A stretch of 64,000 bases of DNA from Gloeobacter kilaueensis JS1 (GCF_000484535.1 NC_022600.1:2542001-2606000); one strand, 5' to 3'; shown: positions 17,034-26,107, counted from the stretch's first letter. Numbers and translations are program-made. Notes: a model not told the origin generated them from the letters alone.

Positions 17034-18341
17034 CTACGCACCCTGGCTTGCTTCCTGTGCCTCTATGTAAGCGAGAATCCGCTCTTTGTAGTTGTGCCGG
17101 AAACTGTCACAGCGATTGTCATGCAATACCGGATCCATCGCATGATGGGCACAACCACCCATACACACCGGCAGGGCGATACAGTTCGTGCATTCAGGAT
17201 CGGTGAATGGATCGTAGTTGAGCCACTTGTGTAATCGAGTGTTGCAGTTTTTGTAGTCGCTGATATGGCCAATCACCTCTTGTGGATTGCCGACGGAATA
17301 CGGGCACTTGTACAGTTCACCCTTGCTACCTACAATGAGTTCTTGAGAACGAACTGCCGTACAGGGCGTACCAACAGGTTTGGGCAACGAGGGCTTATCA
17401 AAACCGTAGCATTGAGCCAATTTCATAAACTCAAGCTTTATCTTCGCAAGCTCGATGTTGCTCAAGCAGCAGGAAGAGTAGCTAGCCGACGGTGCGGACG
17501 CTCCATCGTTGACGGCAACGATCTGTCCAGGATAGATGTGCAGCTTATCGCTCAGCCCCTCAGCCTGCAGAATCTGGAGAAGTTTCTCGACGTGACTCGT
17601 ATTCTCCTGGCTGAGGTTGACTCGAATAGAAACGGACAGGTAATTGACTGCATGATGAATGTTTGCAAGGATTTTCTTGAACGTGCCTTTGCCATTGACA
17701 AGAGGACGCATCAAATCATGGACTTCAGGCGGTCCATCAAGCGTGATTTGAGCTGTGGCTACCCGACGCTTACGTAAAAGGTCACAGGTTTGTTCATCCA
17801 GCAAATAGCCATTGGTAATTATGTCGGCAACATAGGTGACGCCTGCTCGATCACAGCGTTCAATAAATTGATCGGATAGAGCGAGCAGTTGCTCCTTGCC
17901 AAGTAAAGGCTCGCCGCCAAACCAGCAGACCTCAAATCGCTGAAGCTTTTCTATTTTTTCATCAAGGAACTGTAAAAGTGCCATCTGTACTTCGGATTGA
18001 AGTATCGAACCATGCTTGTCTTCAAAGCAGTAGGGACAGCTAAAGTTGCAACCTAGACTTGTAACGATAGTAAGACCAAGCCTTGGAGTATGGTGGCGAG
18101 TAGAGTGATATCTACTCGCCACCCACTTCACCTCATCAGCATTTTCAGGAATTATGACACGATTCTCGACAAGCTTTAGAAGCAGCTGCGGTGAAATACA
18201 GGCATCTTGAGAACTAGCGATAAAGCTCTGAAGTGCCTCGAACTCTGGGTGAGAAAGCCGGAAAAAACCTGAGGTGGATGTGTTGAATACATAGCTGAAA
18301 TGTACACGATGGATCCATATGTTGTACTTTGATTCCTGCAT
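17034..18341 (-). CDS. Radical SAM/SPASM peptide maturase
   Basis: A 435-residue radical SAM enzyme. The [4Fe-4S] site is CxxxCxxC at C98, C102 and C105 (CNFSCPYC), followed by FGGEPLL (141-147) and TLDGPPEVHD. The C-terminal SPASM domain supplies further cluster ligands (C346, C384, C387, C393, C397, C411; CTNCIALPVCMGGC). The first 95 or so residues look like the peptide-recognition region seen in RiPP maturases. The architecture predicts modification of a ribosomal peptide, probably the product of 18528-18860 upstream on the same strand. The chemistry (thioether, C-C or other crosslink) cannot be read off. Confidence 0.88.
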   Translation of the reverse strand: MQESKYNIWIHRVHFSYVFNTSTSGFFRLSHPEFEALQSFIASSQDACISPQLLLKLVENRVIIPENADEVKWVASRYHSTRHHTPRLGLTIVTSLGCNFSCPYCFEDKHGSILQSEVQMALLQFLDEKIEKLQRFEVCWFGGEPLLGKEQLLALSDQFIERCDRAGVTYVADIITNGYLLDEQTCDLLRKRRVATAQITLDGPPEVHDLMRPLVNGKGTFKKILANIHHAVNYLSVSIRVNLSQENTSHVEKLLQILQAEGLSDKLHIYPGQIVAVNDGASAPSASYSSCCLSNIELAKIKLEFMKLAQCYGFDKPSLPKPVGTPCTAVRSQELIVGSKGELYKCPYSVGNPQEVIGHISDYKNCNTRLHKWLNYDPFTDPECTNCIALPVCMGGCAHHAMDPVLHDNRCDSFRHNYKERILAYIEAQEASQGA

Positions 18342-18475
18342 CTCTCGCCTTTTATTGCTATCGAGCTGGTCAGTAGAGCTGAGAAAACGTCAGATTTCAT
18401 GCTAGGCTAAGCAATCCCTGAGCTATGACTCGAAGATCGGAGCTTTGATATTTACTCAGCTCCTATTATAGTAAG

Positions 18476-18495
18476 CAGTAACACGGGTATTACTG
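18476..18495 (-). promoter_or_regulatory. Hairpin between peptide and maturase genes
   Basis: CAGTAATACCCGTGTTACTG on the minus strand can form an 8-pair stem (one G-T pair) with a 4-base loop, between the 110-residue peptide gene and the maturase gene. No T-run follows; instead TATAAT (18470-18465) comes next. It may be a weak attenuator or RNA processing site that sets the peptide/enzyme ratio, or part of a separate maturase promoter. Confidence 0.35.
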
Positions 18496-18527
18496 TTTCA
18501 AAGTTGCAATAGTTTCGTTGGTATGGC

Positions 18528-18860
18528 TTACTTTGGTGGCCTTATACCCCCATTACAAACTTGGGGCTGTATACCCCCACCACACATACTCAGAAAATGA
18601 TCGAATGATGAGCCGCCCGCTTCCTGAATTTTTTTCGCAAGGGTTTCAATATCGACCGGTACTGATTTTTGGAGTGCTTGTAGCTCTGCACTACTCGGAT
18701 CAGTGAGATTGATTTTGCCCAGGCTGAGTTGGCTGGCGCTTTCGTCAGTAGGAGCAGTAGTGGTAGCTTCCGATGGTATAGCAGTAGCCGCGATCATGGC
18801 CGCGATCATACTGGCAGCCGCCAATAATGTAAGCAGATCTAACTTGGGATTCTTACGCAT
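18528..18860 (-). CDS. Small exported peptide, candidate RiPP precursor
   Basis: A 110-residue protein with an N-terminal hydrophobic helix (LLTLLAAASMIAAMIAATA, 10-28) behind a Lys/Arg start. A Thr/Ser-rich stretch follows, then an acidic amphipathic region (DIETLAKKIQEAGGSSFDHF), and it ends in CGGGIQPQVCNGGIRPPK (93-110). AGGGAG lies 8 bases before the ATG, so the gene is real. The Gly-rich two-Cys tail, the leader-like middle and the radical SAM/SPASM gene 186 bases downstream suggest a modified peptide core at the C-terminus. I know no family with this tail. The alternative is a small secreted protein with a disulfide. Confidence 0.6.
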   Translation of the reverse strand: MRKNPKLDLLTLLAAASMIAAMIAATAIPSEATTTAPTDESASQLSLGKINLTDPSSAELQALQKSVPVDIETLAKKIQEAGGSSFDHFLSMCGGGIQPQVCNGGIRPPK

Positions 18861-19126
18861 GTTGAGTGCTCCCTTGTGAGTACTTGACTTGAGGTTTAAA
18901 CTTTAATGATTTGCAGACTCGAAGTACAGCTCTGTAAGCTGTACTAGCAAGACAATACTCTACTGCTCTGGAGAATTCAATAGGCATATGTAAAGAGCAT
19001 TGTAAAGTTTTGTTTTTCTTGAGCCTTGTTTGTAAATCACAACATTACTCAGCCCCGACTGAAAAGCATATTTGGTAAATATGCTGTAAAAGTTGGCAAT
19101 TTCGCCTAGACGACAATGCATATCTC

Positions 19127-19333
19127 TTATCGGCTCCTTAGGGCAGGATCACACCTTTCGTTATATTGCATTTTATTATCAGGTTTAGCACCTTGTTGCT
19201 GAAGCCTATCAGCAATTTCGATGATTGCCCTGCGCACAGCATCAGGAAGATTATCCGCGTCATCAACACTGAGAGTGACTATTGCCTGATTGGCATTTGA
19301 CAGTTCGCTGGACTTTGCAGTTGGATCAGTCAT
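19127..19333 (-). CDS. Small protein coupled to the caspase-WD40 gene
   Basis: A 68-residue soluble protein (MTDPTAKSSELSNANQ...) with a central acidic strand/helix (VTLSVDDADNLPDAVRRAIIEIADRLQQQ) and a basic end, NERCDPALRSR. A perfect AGGAGGAA lies 6 bases before its ATG and overlaps the TAG stop of the 1707-residue caspase gene, so translation of the two is linked and they share a transcript. No family is recognised. It could be a regulator, a toxin or a proteolytic substrate of the caspase; these are guesses. Confidence 0.65.
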   Translation of the reverse strand: MTDPTAKSSELSNANQAIVTLSVDDADNLPDAVRRAIIEIADRLQQQGAKPDNKMQYNERCDPALRSR

Positions 19334-19345
19334 TGATTCTTCCTC

Positions 19346-22300
19346 CTAAGTATGGGGTTGTTGAGTAGAAAACTTTGAATCACAAAGACTTCGTTCTTTG
19401 CTCCTCAGATTTGCATTTAGTTGAAGATAGTCATATATCCATCTACAGGCTTTACTCGATAAGTCCTTCGTTGCAGATTGCCAGTTCCATAGTATTACTT
19501 TGCCATCGCCATCAGCAGAAACAATTTGTGAGCTATTGAGATTGAAGTCAGCAGTTCTTACTGCACTGTTTGAGTTCTGCAGTGTGGCGATCAAGAAACC
19601 TTCTGCATTCCAGATTTTAATGCTACCATCTCTGGAGCTTGAAACGATAGTGTGTCCATCTTTGCTAAAGTTAATATCGGTAACTTCTCTGTTGTGACCC
19701 TGAAGGTTTGCAATAAGCTTGCTGTCGTGGATTCTCCAGAGCTTAGCTGTTTGATCTTCGCTACTGGAAGCAAGAATAGCTCCATCAGGGCTAAAAGCGA
19801 GGCTTGTAACTACACCCGTGTGTCCTTTTAAGGTTTTTTTCGTTGAACCGTTCATATCTAATAAGATTACTGAGTTATTTTGGTTTGTTACTGCAATTAG
19901 TTTGCCATCAGGACTAAGAGCAATGGCAGGACCGGCTGCACAATCTCGAAAAGTTCTGATAAGAGTTCCGTCTTTGCGCCACAGCTTCACAGTTCCATCG
20001 GTACTGGCAGTAACGATTAAGCTTCCACTTGCTCCGTAGGCAACTGTGGAGACGGCACGTGTAAAGCCATTCAAGGTATGCAAAAGTTTTCCATCGGTTA
20101 AGCGCCAGATCCTAACTTTCAAGTTCTCGTAGGCTGCAGCAATCGTTAAGTTATCTGGGCTAAAACTGAGGGATGTTACTGTACCATCGGCCAGACTGCC
20201 GGTAGTTTTAAGCATTTTGATCAGTTTGCCATCCAGGTTCGTCAAGCGAATGATCTGATCAGTTCCTCCAGAGGCAACCAGTTTACCATCGGGACTAAAA
20301 CTAGCGACAGCATGGCCGCTATCATGGGTTTGGAGTCGGCGAACAAGTCCGTTGTCCATACTCCAAAGACGCATCGTACCATCTTCGCCAATGGAAACCA
20401 GTGATTTTCCACTGCGGTTAAACTTCAACTGGTGGATGCCACCTTGATGACCACGAATCGTTTCAACCAGATTGCCGCCCTCGGTATTCCAGATTTTGAT
20501 TGAGCTATCGTCACTTCCCGAGGCGAGCGAGCGGTTATCAGGGCTGAAAGCGATCGACCAGACGGCGTCCGTGTGCTCCTGCAAGGTTTTTAGAAGCAGG
20601 GTGTCACTGCTCTTCCATAGTTTTACAGTCTTATCCCAACTTGCTGATGCGATGAGCTTTCCATCGGGTGAGTAGCGAACTTTAAAGACAGTGTCTGTGT
20701 GACCTTTGAGCGTGTGCATCAAGCTGCCGTTCGCTAGATTCCAGAGCTTGATCTGCTTATCCGCACCTGAAGAAGCGAGAACGTGTCCATCTGGCCTGAA
20801 GCTGACGCTTGTCGCTCCGCCTTTGTGGGCGTTGAAAGTTTTAAGTAAGGTTCCGTTGTGAACGTTCCACAGTCTGACAGTGCCATCCCAACTCGCAGAA
20901 GCAAGGGTCTTGCTATCGGGGCTGAAGGCAATTTCCATCACACCGTCGGTGTGCCCGCGTAAAATCCGCAGCGGCTCCCCGCTAGCACTCCAGAGTCTGA
21001 TCGTGCCGTCCCGGCTGGAGGAGGCGAAGATGTTGCCCTGGGGGCTGTATTCGACGCAGTACACCCAATTCTCGTGGCCAGGCAGGGTCTTGAGTAGCTT
21101 GCCTTCAGGGCTCCAGAGTTTGAGCTGCCTTCCGGCGGTAGCGATGGTCTTTTCATCGTGACTGAAGCTGACGCCGCTGAGCCAGGCACCGTCCACCTGG
21201 ATGCGATTCATCTCCTGGGCGAGGTAGAGGATCTTGTTCAGCGTGTCCCTGGTGCTGGTCTTCAGGTCGTCCGGCACGCCAGCCGTGCGCTGCAAAAGCT
21301 GATTGGCCTTGATGCTCGCGATCAATGCTTCCAGTTGTTGGGAGGAAGCGAAGTAGCCGCCTGCCGAGGCGTTGAGCGCTTCGATCTCGCTGCGACGCGC
21401 ACTCTGGGTCTGCCCGTAGAAAAGAATGCCAAAGCCTAGAGCGGCTACGGCCAGAAGGACCATCAATCCGGCAATTCCCTGGGTGTAGCGCAGTTGTCTA
21501 TTGGCGCGGCGCTGTTGGGCGCGCTTTTCGGCGAGGCAGGCTTCGATGAACTGGCAAACTTCGGCGGAGAGTTCGTCGCTGTGGCGGGTATAGATTTCTT
21601 CGGCCTCAGCGAGGCGCACGCCGCGCAACAGAAAGTCCGGCTGAAAGGCACGCTGTCGCCAGAGCTGGGCCGCCTGCTCGATCTGCCGCTGGGCGCGCAG
21701 GCGGGTGCGGTTTTCATCGAGCCACCAGCGCAGGGTAGACCAGTAGCGAATCAGGATTTCGTGGGCGACTTCGACTGTGATTTCTTGCTTGAAGGCATCA
21801 AAGCTGTCGGCCTCGGCTATACCCCGGCTACGCCCGGCACTCTCGCTTGCTTCCGCCCCGACGACGACGAGCTTGGCCGCCGTCAGTGCCTGCAGCGTCT
21901 CCTCCACCAGGGGTGCAGGATAGCGCTCGACGCTTAATTCCGAGCGCGGGATGCGCCGTCGGGTGTCCTCGGTGCCCTCGCCCAACTGGGTGAGCGACAA
22001 AAAGATCCACCGGGCACACGCCTGGGACTCGGGGCTCAGGGCACTGTAGACCGCCTGGGCTTTGTTTTCGAGCGCTCCCCTCAAGCCCCCGATCTGCTGC
22101 TGGTAGCTCTGGAGGGTGAGGCCGCCGTCGGTGCGCTTCTCCCAGAGCTGTTCGAGGACGAATTCTAATAGAGGCAACTCGCCTGGTGACTGGGTCAACT
22201 CCTGCAGCAACACCTCTACCAGTTCCGGCTCGACGCCCAGGTTGACTTTTTGGGCGGGGCCGAGGATGACCTGGCGGTACTCCTGCTCGTTCAAGCAGGA

Positions 22301-24469
22301 GGGCACTAGTTCGTGGGAGCTGTTGAGGTAGGCGGCGAGGGCCGGAATTTCGAGGCAAGGAGCGATAAAGTCGGTTCTAAGTGTGACGACAAGCTTGAAG
22401 CGGTCGGCGGCGCAGAAGAGGGCACCGAGCAGCAAGTCGAGGAAGAGTTGGCGATCGGTAGGGGAGGCGAGGGTAAAGATCTCCTCGAACTGGTCGATGA
22501 CCAGAACGACCATCGGCTCGGGGCGCGTGCGCAGCCACTGCACAAAGCCTTCCGTTCCCAGGTGGAGCAGTCCCTCGATCCGCTCTTGATCGAGCGCACG
22601 TTCTCTGGGGGTGCCGCTGTCGGCCAGCCGTTGACTGAGGGCAGACAGGGGCTGCGCGCCCGGTTTGAAACTTTGAATCCACCAGTCCTGGGAGCCGGGC
22701 AGGTGCCGCCCCTGGCGCAGCTGGGCAATCAATCCCGCCTGGACGACGGAGGACTTGCCGCTGCCGGAAGCGCCGACCACTGCCAGAAAGGGAGCCTGGG
22801 CGATGTGCTGCAACAGCTGGCGGGTGAGCGCCTCGCGCCCAAAAAAATACGGGGCGTTCTGCTCGCCGAAGGCCCGCAGGCCCATGTAGGGGCAGATATT
22901 GAGGGCGGTGGTCCGAGCCTGCTGGGCAGTAGCAGCAAAATGGACCGGCAACACCTCGATCACGCTGGGCGGGCCGGACAGCTCGATGTGCAGGGCAAGA
23001 TCGCCCAGCGCCTGCAGCTGAAAGGCCCAGTTGGCTGCTGAAAGTCCCGCAGACGGTTCAGCCGCCTTGAGGGTGGCAAGCAGTGCCTGGGCAAAATGGT
23101 CGCCCGGACTGCTGGAGGCGATCAGGCACTGGCTGCGCCGGGCTCCGTTTCGCAACTGCTCGACCCATTCTTCGAGGGCAGAAGCTCCCGGACAGTCGAG
23201 AATAACCAGTTGCTGACCATTGCTGCAGCTGCGCAGTTCGCGATTCAACCACAGCAGGTGAATGCGCACGCCGTCTCCCAGTCTGAGCCAGCTATTTCCC
23301 TCCTCGTCGGTTTCAAGCTGCCCGCGCAGGTAGAGCACAACCGTTTCGCCCGTTGCGGCGGACGGGGAAAGATTGCCCGGACGCAAGATGGCCTGGATTG
23401 CCTCGCGCACCTGCCGCCAGTCGCTACTGGGTCGCGGCCAAAAATCCAGCTCGTCGAAGTTGCCCTTCTGGCGAAGCATGCGTCCCAGGGCCAGGGTGGT
23501 CTCCGCCTCATCTGCTAAAGCATCGATCACCAGGGCCCGGCGCGGTCGGGCCGCCTGCAGGCTGCTCGGGCGGGTGCCGATTACCAGTTCGCCGACAAAT
23601 TCGACGATCTTTTTCGGAGTCTGGAGCGAGTAAAGGGCGTGCTGCTCGCCGACGCCCCGCCGGGCGCGCTGGCTATTTTCGAGGCGCAGTTGCTGGTTGA
23701 CGTTGTCGATGTAGCGCAGGGTGCCGTGATAGACGTACTTGTAGAGGCCGTCCATCTCGATGAGCCCCTCGGCATTGGCCGCCTCGCCGCGCAGTCCGCG
23801 CATCAAAAAGTAGGTGAACACACCGTGGCCAAGGCCCGGAAACTCCCAGGACTGCTGATCCCGGTCGCAGGAGAGCATCGCGTAAAAGCCCCGGCTCTGG
23901 GCAGCGTACTCCCGCAGAGGTTCGACGAGGCCGGCGGTCGGATCGCTGCTGCTTGTTTCTGCGGAGGCGCTGCCTTGCAAGCGCAGGCTGCCGCTGTGGC
24001 AGGCGTCGAGCCAGACCAGTTGCTGCCGGGCCCGGCAATTGCCGAAGCGCAAAAGCAACTGCCGCAGACCCAGGCCGGTGTCGGTGAGGGCGTCGAAGCG
24101 GGTGTCCGCCAGGCAGAGTATTGTCTGAGCGCTCGCCGGATCGAGAACGCCGTGGCCACAAAAATAAACGAGCAGCGTGTCCTGGGGCATAGCCTCGGCG
24201 ACGATCCGATCGAGGCTGGCGGCGATAGCCCTGTGGGTGGGCGGACTCTTGGCAAAGTCGTGGTGGATCAGCAGTTCTTTATTAGGAAATGGTGCCGTCG
24301 CCTCCAGCAGCGCCTCGGCAATTCCCTCACAATCGGCAGCACAATAGCCGAGGGGGGCCAGCGGCGATTCTTGATACTGGTTGACGCCGATGAGCAACAG
24401 CCACAACTTCGCCTCACCACTGGTGAGGACGCGGGCGCTGCGGCTGCTACCGACGACACGAGGAGGCAT
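19346..24469 (-). CDS. Caspase / nSTAND ATPase / WD40 signalling protein
   Basis: A 1707-residue protein. An active-looking caspase (C14) domain occupies about 20-290, with catalytic His106 (CGHG) and Cys157 (DACHSG). A second caspase-like segment (about 305-500) keeps LVILDCPGAS but has VVLYLRGQL where the His motif should be, so it looks inactive. The nSTAND ATPase region starts at about 525 (CPYMGLRAFGEQNAPYFFGRE) with Walker A GASGSGKSS (566-574) and Walker B VLVIDQFEEI. One membrane helix lies near 993-1016, then about 14 WD40 repeats (about 1095-1675), enough for two propellers. The expected role is to sense a trigger, oligomerise through the ATPase and release proteolysis. The WD40 part is lower in GC than the N-terminal half. 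Confidence 0.9.
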   Translation of the reverse strand: MPPRVVGSSRSARVLTSGEAKLWLLLIGVNQYQESPLAPLGYCAADCEGIAEALLEATAPFPNKELLIHHDFAKSPPTHRAIAASLDRIVAEAMPQDTLLVYFCGHGVLDPASAQTILCLADTRFDALTDTGLGLRQLLLRFGNCRARQQLVWLDACHSGSLRLQGSASAETSSSDPTAGLVEPLREYAAQSRGFYAMLSCDRDQQSWEFPGLGHGVFTYFLMRGLRGEAANAEGLIEMDGLYKYVYHGTLRYIDNVNQQLRLENSQRARRGVGEQHALYSLQTPKKIVEFVGELVIGTRPSSLQAARPRRALVIDALADEAETTLALGRMLRQKGNFDELDFWPRPSSDWRQVREAIQAILRPGNLSPSAATGETVVLYLRGQLETDEEGNSWLRLGDGVRIHLLWLNRELRSCSNGQQLVILDCPGASALEEWVEQLRNGARRSQCLIASSSPGDHFAQALLATLKAAEPSAGLSAANWAFQLQALGDLALHIELSGPPSVIEVLPVHFAATAQQARTTALNICPYMGLRAFGEQNAPYFFGREALTRQLLQHIAQAPFLAVVGASGSGKSSVVQAGLIAQLRQGRHLPGSQDWWIQSFKPGAQPLSALSQRLADSGTPRERALDQERIEGLLHLGTEGFVQWLRTRPEPMVVLVIDQFEEIFTLASPTDRQLFLDLLLGALFCAADRFKLVVTLRTDFIAPCLEIPALAAYLNSSHELVPSCLNEQEYRQVILGPAQKVNLGVEPELVEVLLQELTQSPGELPLLEFVLEQLWEKRTDGGLTLQSYQQQIGGLRGALENKAQAVYSALSPESQACARWIFLSLTQLGEGTEDTRRRIPRSELSVERYPAPLVEETLQALTAAKLVVVGAEASESAGRSRGIAEADSFDAFKQEITVEVAHEILIRYWSTLRWWLDENRTRLRAQRQIEQAAQLWRQRAFQPDFLLRGVRLAEAEEIYTRHSDELSAEVCQFIEACLAEKRAQQRRANRQLRYTQGIAGLMVLLAVAALGFGILFYGQTQSARRSEIEALNASAGGYFASSQQLEALIASIKANQLLQRTAGVPDDLKTSTRDTLNKILYLAQEMNRIQVDGAWLSGVSFSHDEKTIATAGRQLKLWSPEGKLLKTLPGHENWVYCVEYSPQGNIFASSSRDGTIRLWSASGEPLRILRGHTDGVMEIAFSPDSKTLASASWDGTVRLWNVHNGTLLKTFNAHKGGATSVSFRPDGHVLASSGADKQIKLWNLANGSLMHTLKGHTDTVFKVRYSPDGKLIASASWDKTVKLWKSSDTLLLKTLQEHTDAVWSIAFSPDNRSLASGSDDSSIKIWNTEGGNLVETIRGHQGGIHQLKFNRSGKSLVSIGEDGTMRLWSMDNGLVRRLQTHDSGHAVASFSPDGKLVASGGTDQIIRLTNLDGKLIKMLKTTGSLADGTVTSLSFSPDNLTIAAAYENLKVRIWRLTDGKLLHTLNGFTRAVSTVAYGASGSLIVTASTDGTVKLWRKDGTLIRTFRDCAAGPAIALSPDGKLIAVTNQNNSVILLDMNGSTKKTLKGHTGVVTSLAFSPDGAILASSSEDQTAKLWRIHDSKLIANLQGHNREVTDINFSKDGHTIVSSSRDGSIKIWNAEGFLIATLQNSNSAVRTADFNLNSSQIVSADGDGKVILWNWQSATKDLSSKACRWIYDYLQLNANLRSKERSLCDSKFSTQQPHT

Positions 24470-24622
24470 AATTTCGGACCAGCAGTACTACCCGATAGTG
24501 GAGCGTCCTTCTTTTTATGCAGGCAATTTTTCTATTTATGAACAGTTAATGAGAGAATTTTTCTCCATTCAGGAGTTTTTGTAGTTCTTGCTACACCGTC
24601 GTAAGCTGCCGGGAAAGTCTGG

Positions 24623-26080
24623 TCACAACACTGGCGTGAGCAGGCGCGTGACTCGAACGGCGAGCTTGAACCAGAAGGGCTTCTTGCCGTAGTCGCTTAA
24701 ATCGACGGCGCGGGCGCGCTCAAAGTCTGCCTCCAGCATCTGCTCGACAGCGGCGATGAAATCCGGGTGGGCGACAAAGTTCATCACCTCGAAGTTGAGC
24801 AAAAAGGAGCGGTTGTCGAGGTTGACCGTGCCGACACCGGCCAGTTGCTCGTCGATCAAGACCACTTTTTGGTGCATAAAGCCGGGTTCGTAGCGGAAGA
24901 CGTCGATGCCTGCCAGGGCCAGCTCGTCGTAGTACGAAAAAGAACACAGGTACGGGCTGATGTGATCGGGGTGGCCCGGCAGCAGCAGCCGCACATCGAC
25001 GCCGCGCAGCGCCGCGAGCTTCAAAGCAGCCAGAATCGAATCGTCCGGCACGAAGTACGGGGTAGCGATCCAGAGCCGTTTTTGGGCGCGGCTAATCACA
25101 TCGAGATAAAAGAGGGTACAGGCGGGCTGCCGGTCCGCCGGTCCGGTAGGTAGAACGAACACGGCGGCGTCGGTCTTGAGGTCGGCTTTGACCGCAAAAC
25201 TGACATCGGGCAACTCGCGGGTGGCCCAGTACCAGTCCTGCAAAAAGCAGTACTGCAGACACTGCACCGACGGTCCACTGAGCTGGATATGGGTGTCGCG
25301 CCAGGGGCAGAGGCGCGGATTCTTGCTCCGGCCCAGGTACTCGTCGCCAATATTGAGGCCACCGACGTAAGCCTGCTCGCCATCGACCACCAGGATCTTG
25401 CGGTGGTTGCGAAAGTTGATCTGAAAGCGGTTGCGCCAGCCGCCGCGCGTGGTGCCAAAAGCTTTGACCTGGACGTTCTCCTTGCCCAGGGCATCGATGT
25501 AGTGGCGGGGCAACTTCTGGGAGCCAATCTCGTCGTAGAGAAAACAGACGCAGACGCCCTCCCTTGCGCGGGCAATCAGCGCGTCGCGAAAAAATCGACC
25601 AGTGTCGTCGTCCTCGACGATATAAGACTGGAGCAGGATATAGCGCTTTGCTGAGGCAATTGCTGCCAGCATCGCATCGAAGGTTTGCTTGCCATCGATT
25701 AACAATTTGACCGCGTTGCCCGAAGTAAACGGGATCAAAGAAAGGGCAGAAGCCAGCGATTGAAACTCGGTGAGCCTCTCTGCAGGGACAATTTTGAACT
25801 CCTGGATTTCTTCGAGTCCTTCGCGAATCAATTCCTGGTGCTCACGGTAGGCTTCGCGCACCACCGCGTTGTAGCCCAAAAATTTGTTTCTGCCCAGGAT
25901 CCAGTACAGCGGAATGGCAAGCCACGGGAAGGTGATCAAAGAAATGCTCCAGGCCACCGCTCCTTTGGAGGAGCGCACGTTCAATACAGCGTGGGCCGCG
26001 TTGAGAATGCCGGTGCTGTGGACGATGAAGACGATGGCACCGACAATATGGGGGAGGTAGCGACTCTCGATTCCAAACAT
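24623..26080 (-). CDS. cls: Cardiolipin synthase
   Basis: A 485-residue phospholipase D-type enzyme that joins phosphatidyl groups to make cardiolipin at the membrane. Two N-terminal membrane helices (about 8-65) precede the two HKD motifs, NHRKILVVDGEQAYVGGLN and MHQKVVLIDEQLAGVGTVN. The conserved STGILNAAHAV and YWILGRNKF fit the Cls group. It is followed on the same strand by an EEP hydrolase and an ankyrin gene. Confidence 0.9.
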   Translation of the reverse strand: MFGIESRYLPHIVGAIVFIVHSTGILNAAHAVLNVRSSKGAVAWSISLITFPWLAIPLYWILGRNKFLGYNAVVREAYREHQELIREGLEEIQEFKIVPAERLTEFQSLASALSLIPFTSGNAVKLLIDGKQTFDAMLAAIASAKRYILLQSYIVEDDDTGRFFRDALIARAREGVCVCFLYDEIGSQKLPRHYIDALGKENVQVKAFGTTRGGWRNRFQINFRNHRKILVVDGEQAYVGGLNIGDEYLGRSKNPRLCPWRDTHIQLSGPSVQCLQYCFLQDWYWATRELPDVSFAVKADLKTDAAVFVLPTGPADRQPACTLFYLDVISRAQKRLWIATPYFVPDDSILAALKLAALRGVDVRLLLPGHPDHISPYLCSFSYYDELALAGIDVFRYEPGFMHQKVVLIDEQLAGVGTVNLDNRSFLLNFEVMNFVAHPDFIAAVEQMLEADFERARAVDLSDYGKKPFWFKLAVRVTRLLTPVL

Positions 26081-26107
26081 GCCGGCAGCCTCGTCGTCGG
26101 GTGGCTT

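Noticed and set aside
17034-24469. Idea that the caspase protein is part of a type III-E (Craspase-like) CRISPR effector
   Set aside because: No Cas7-like fusion effector or TPR-CHAT protein is present, the only cas genes are type I-like and lie 30 kb away, and the caspase carries its own nSTAND/WD40 sensor.
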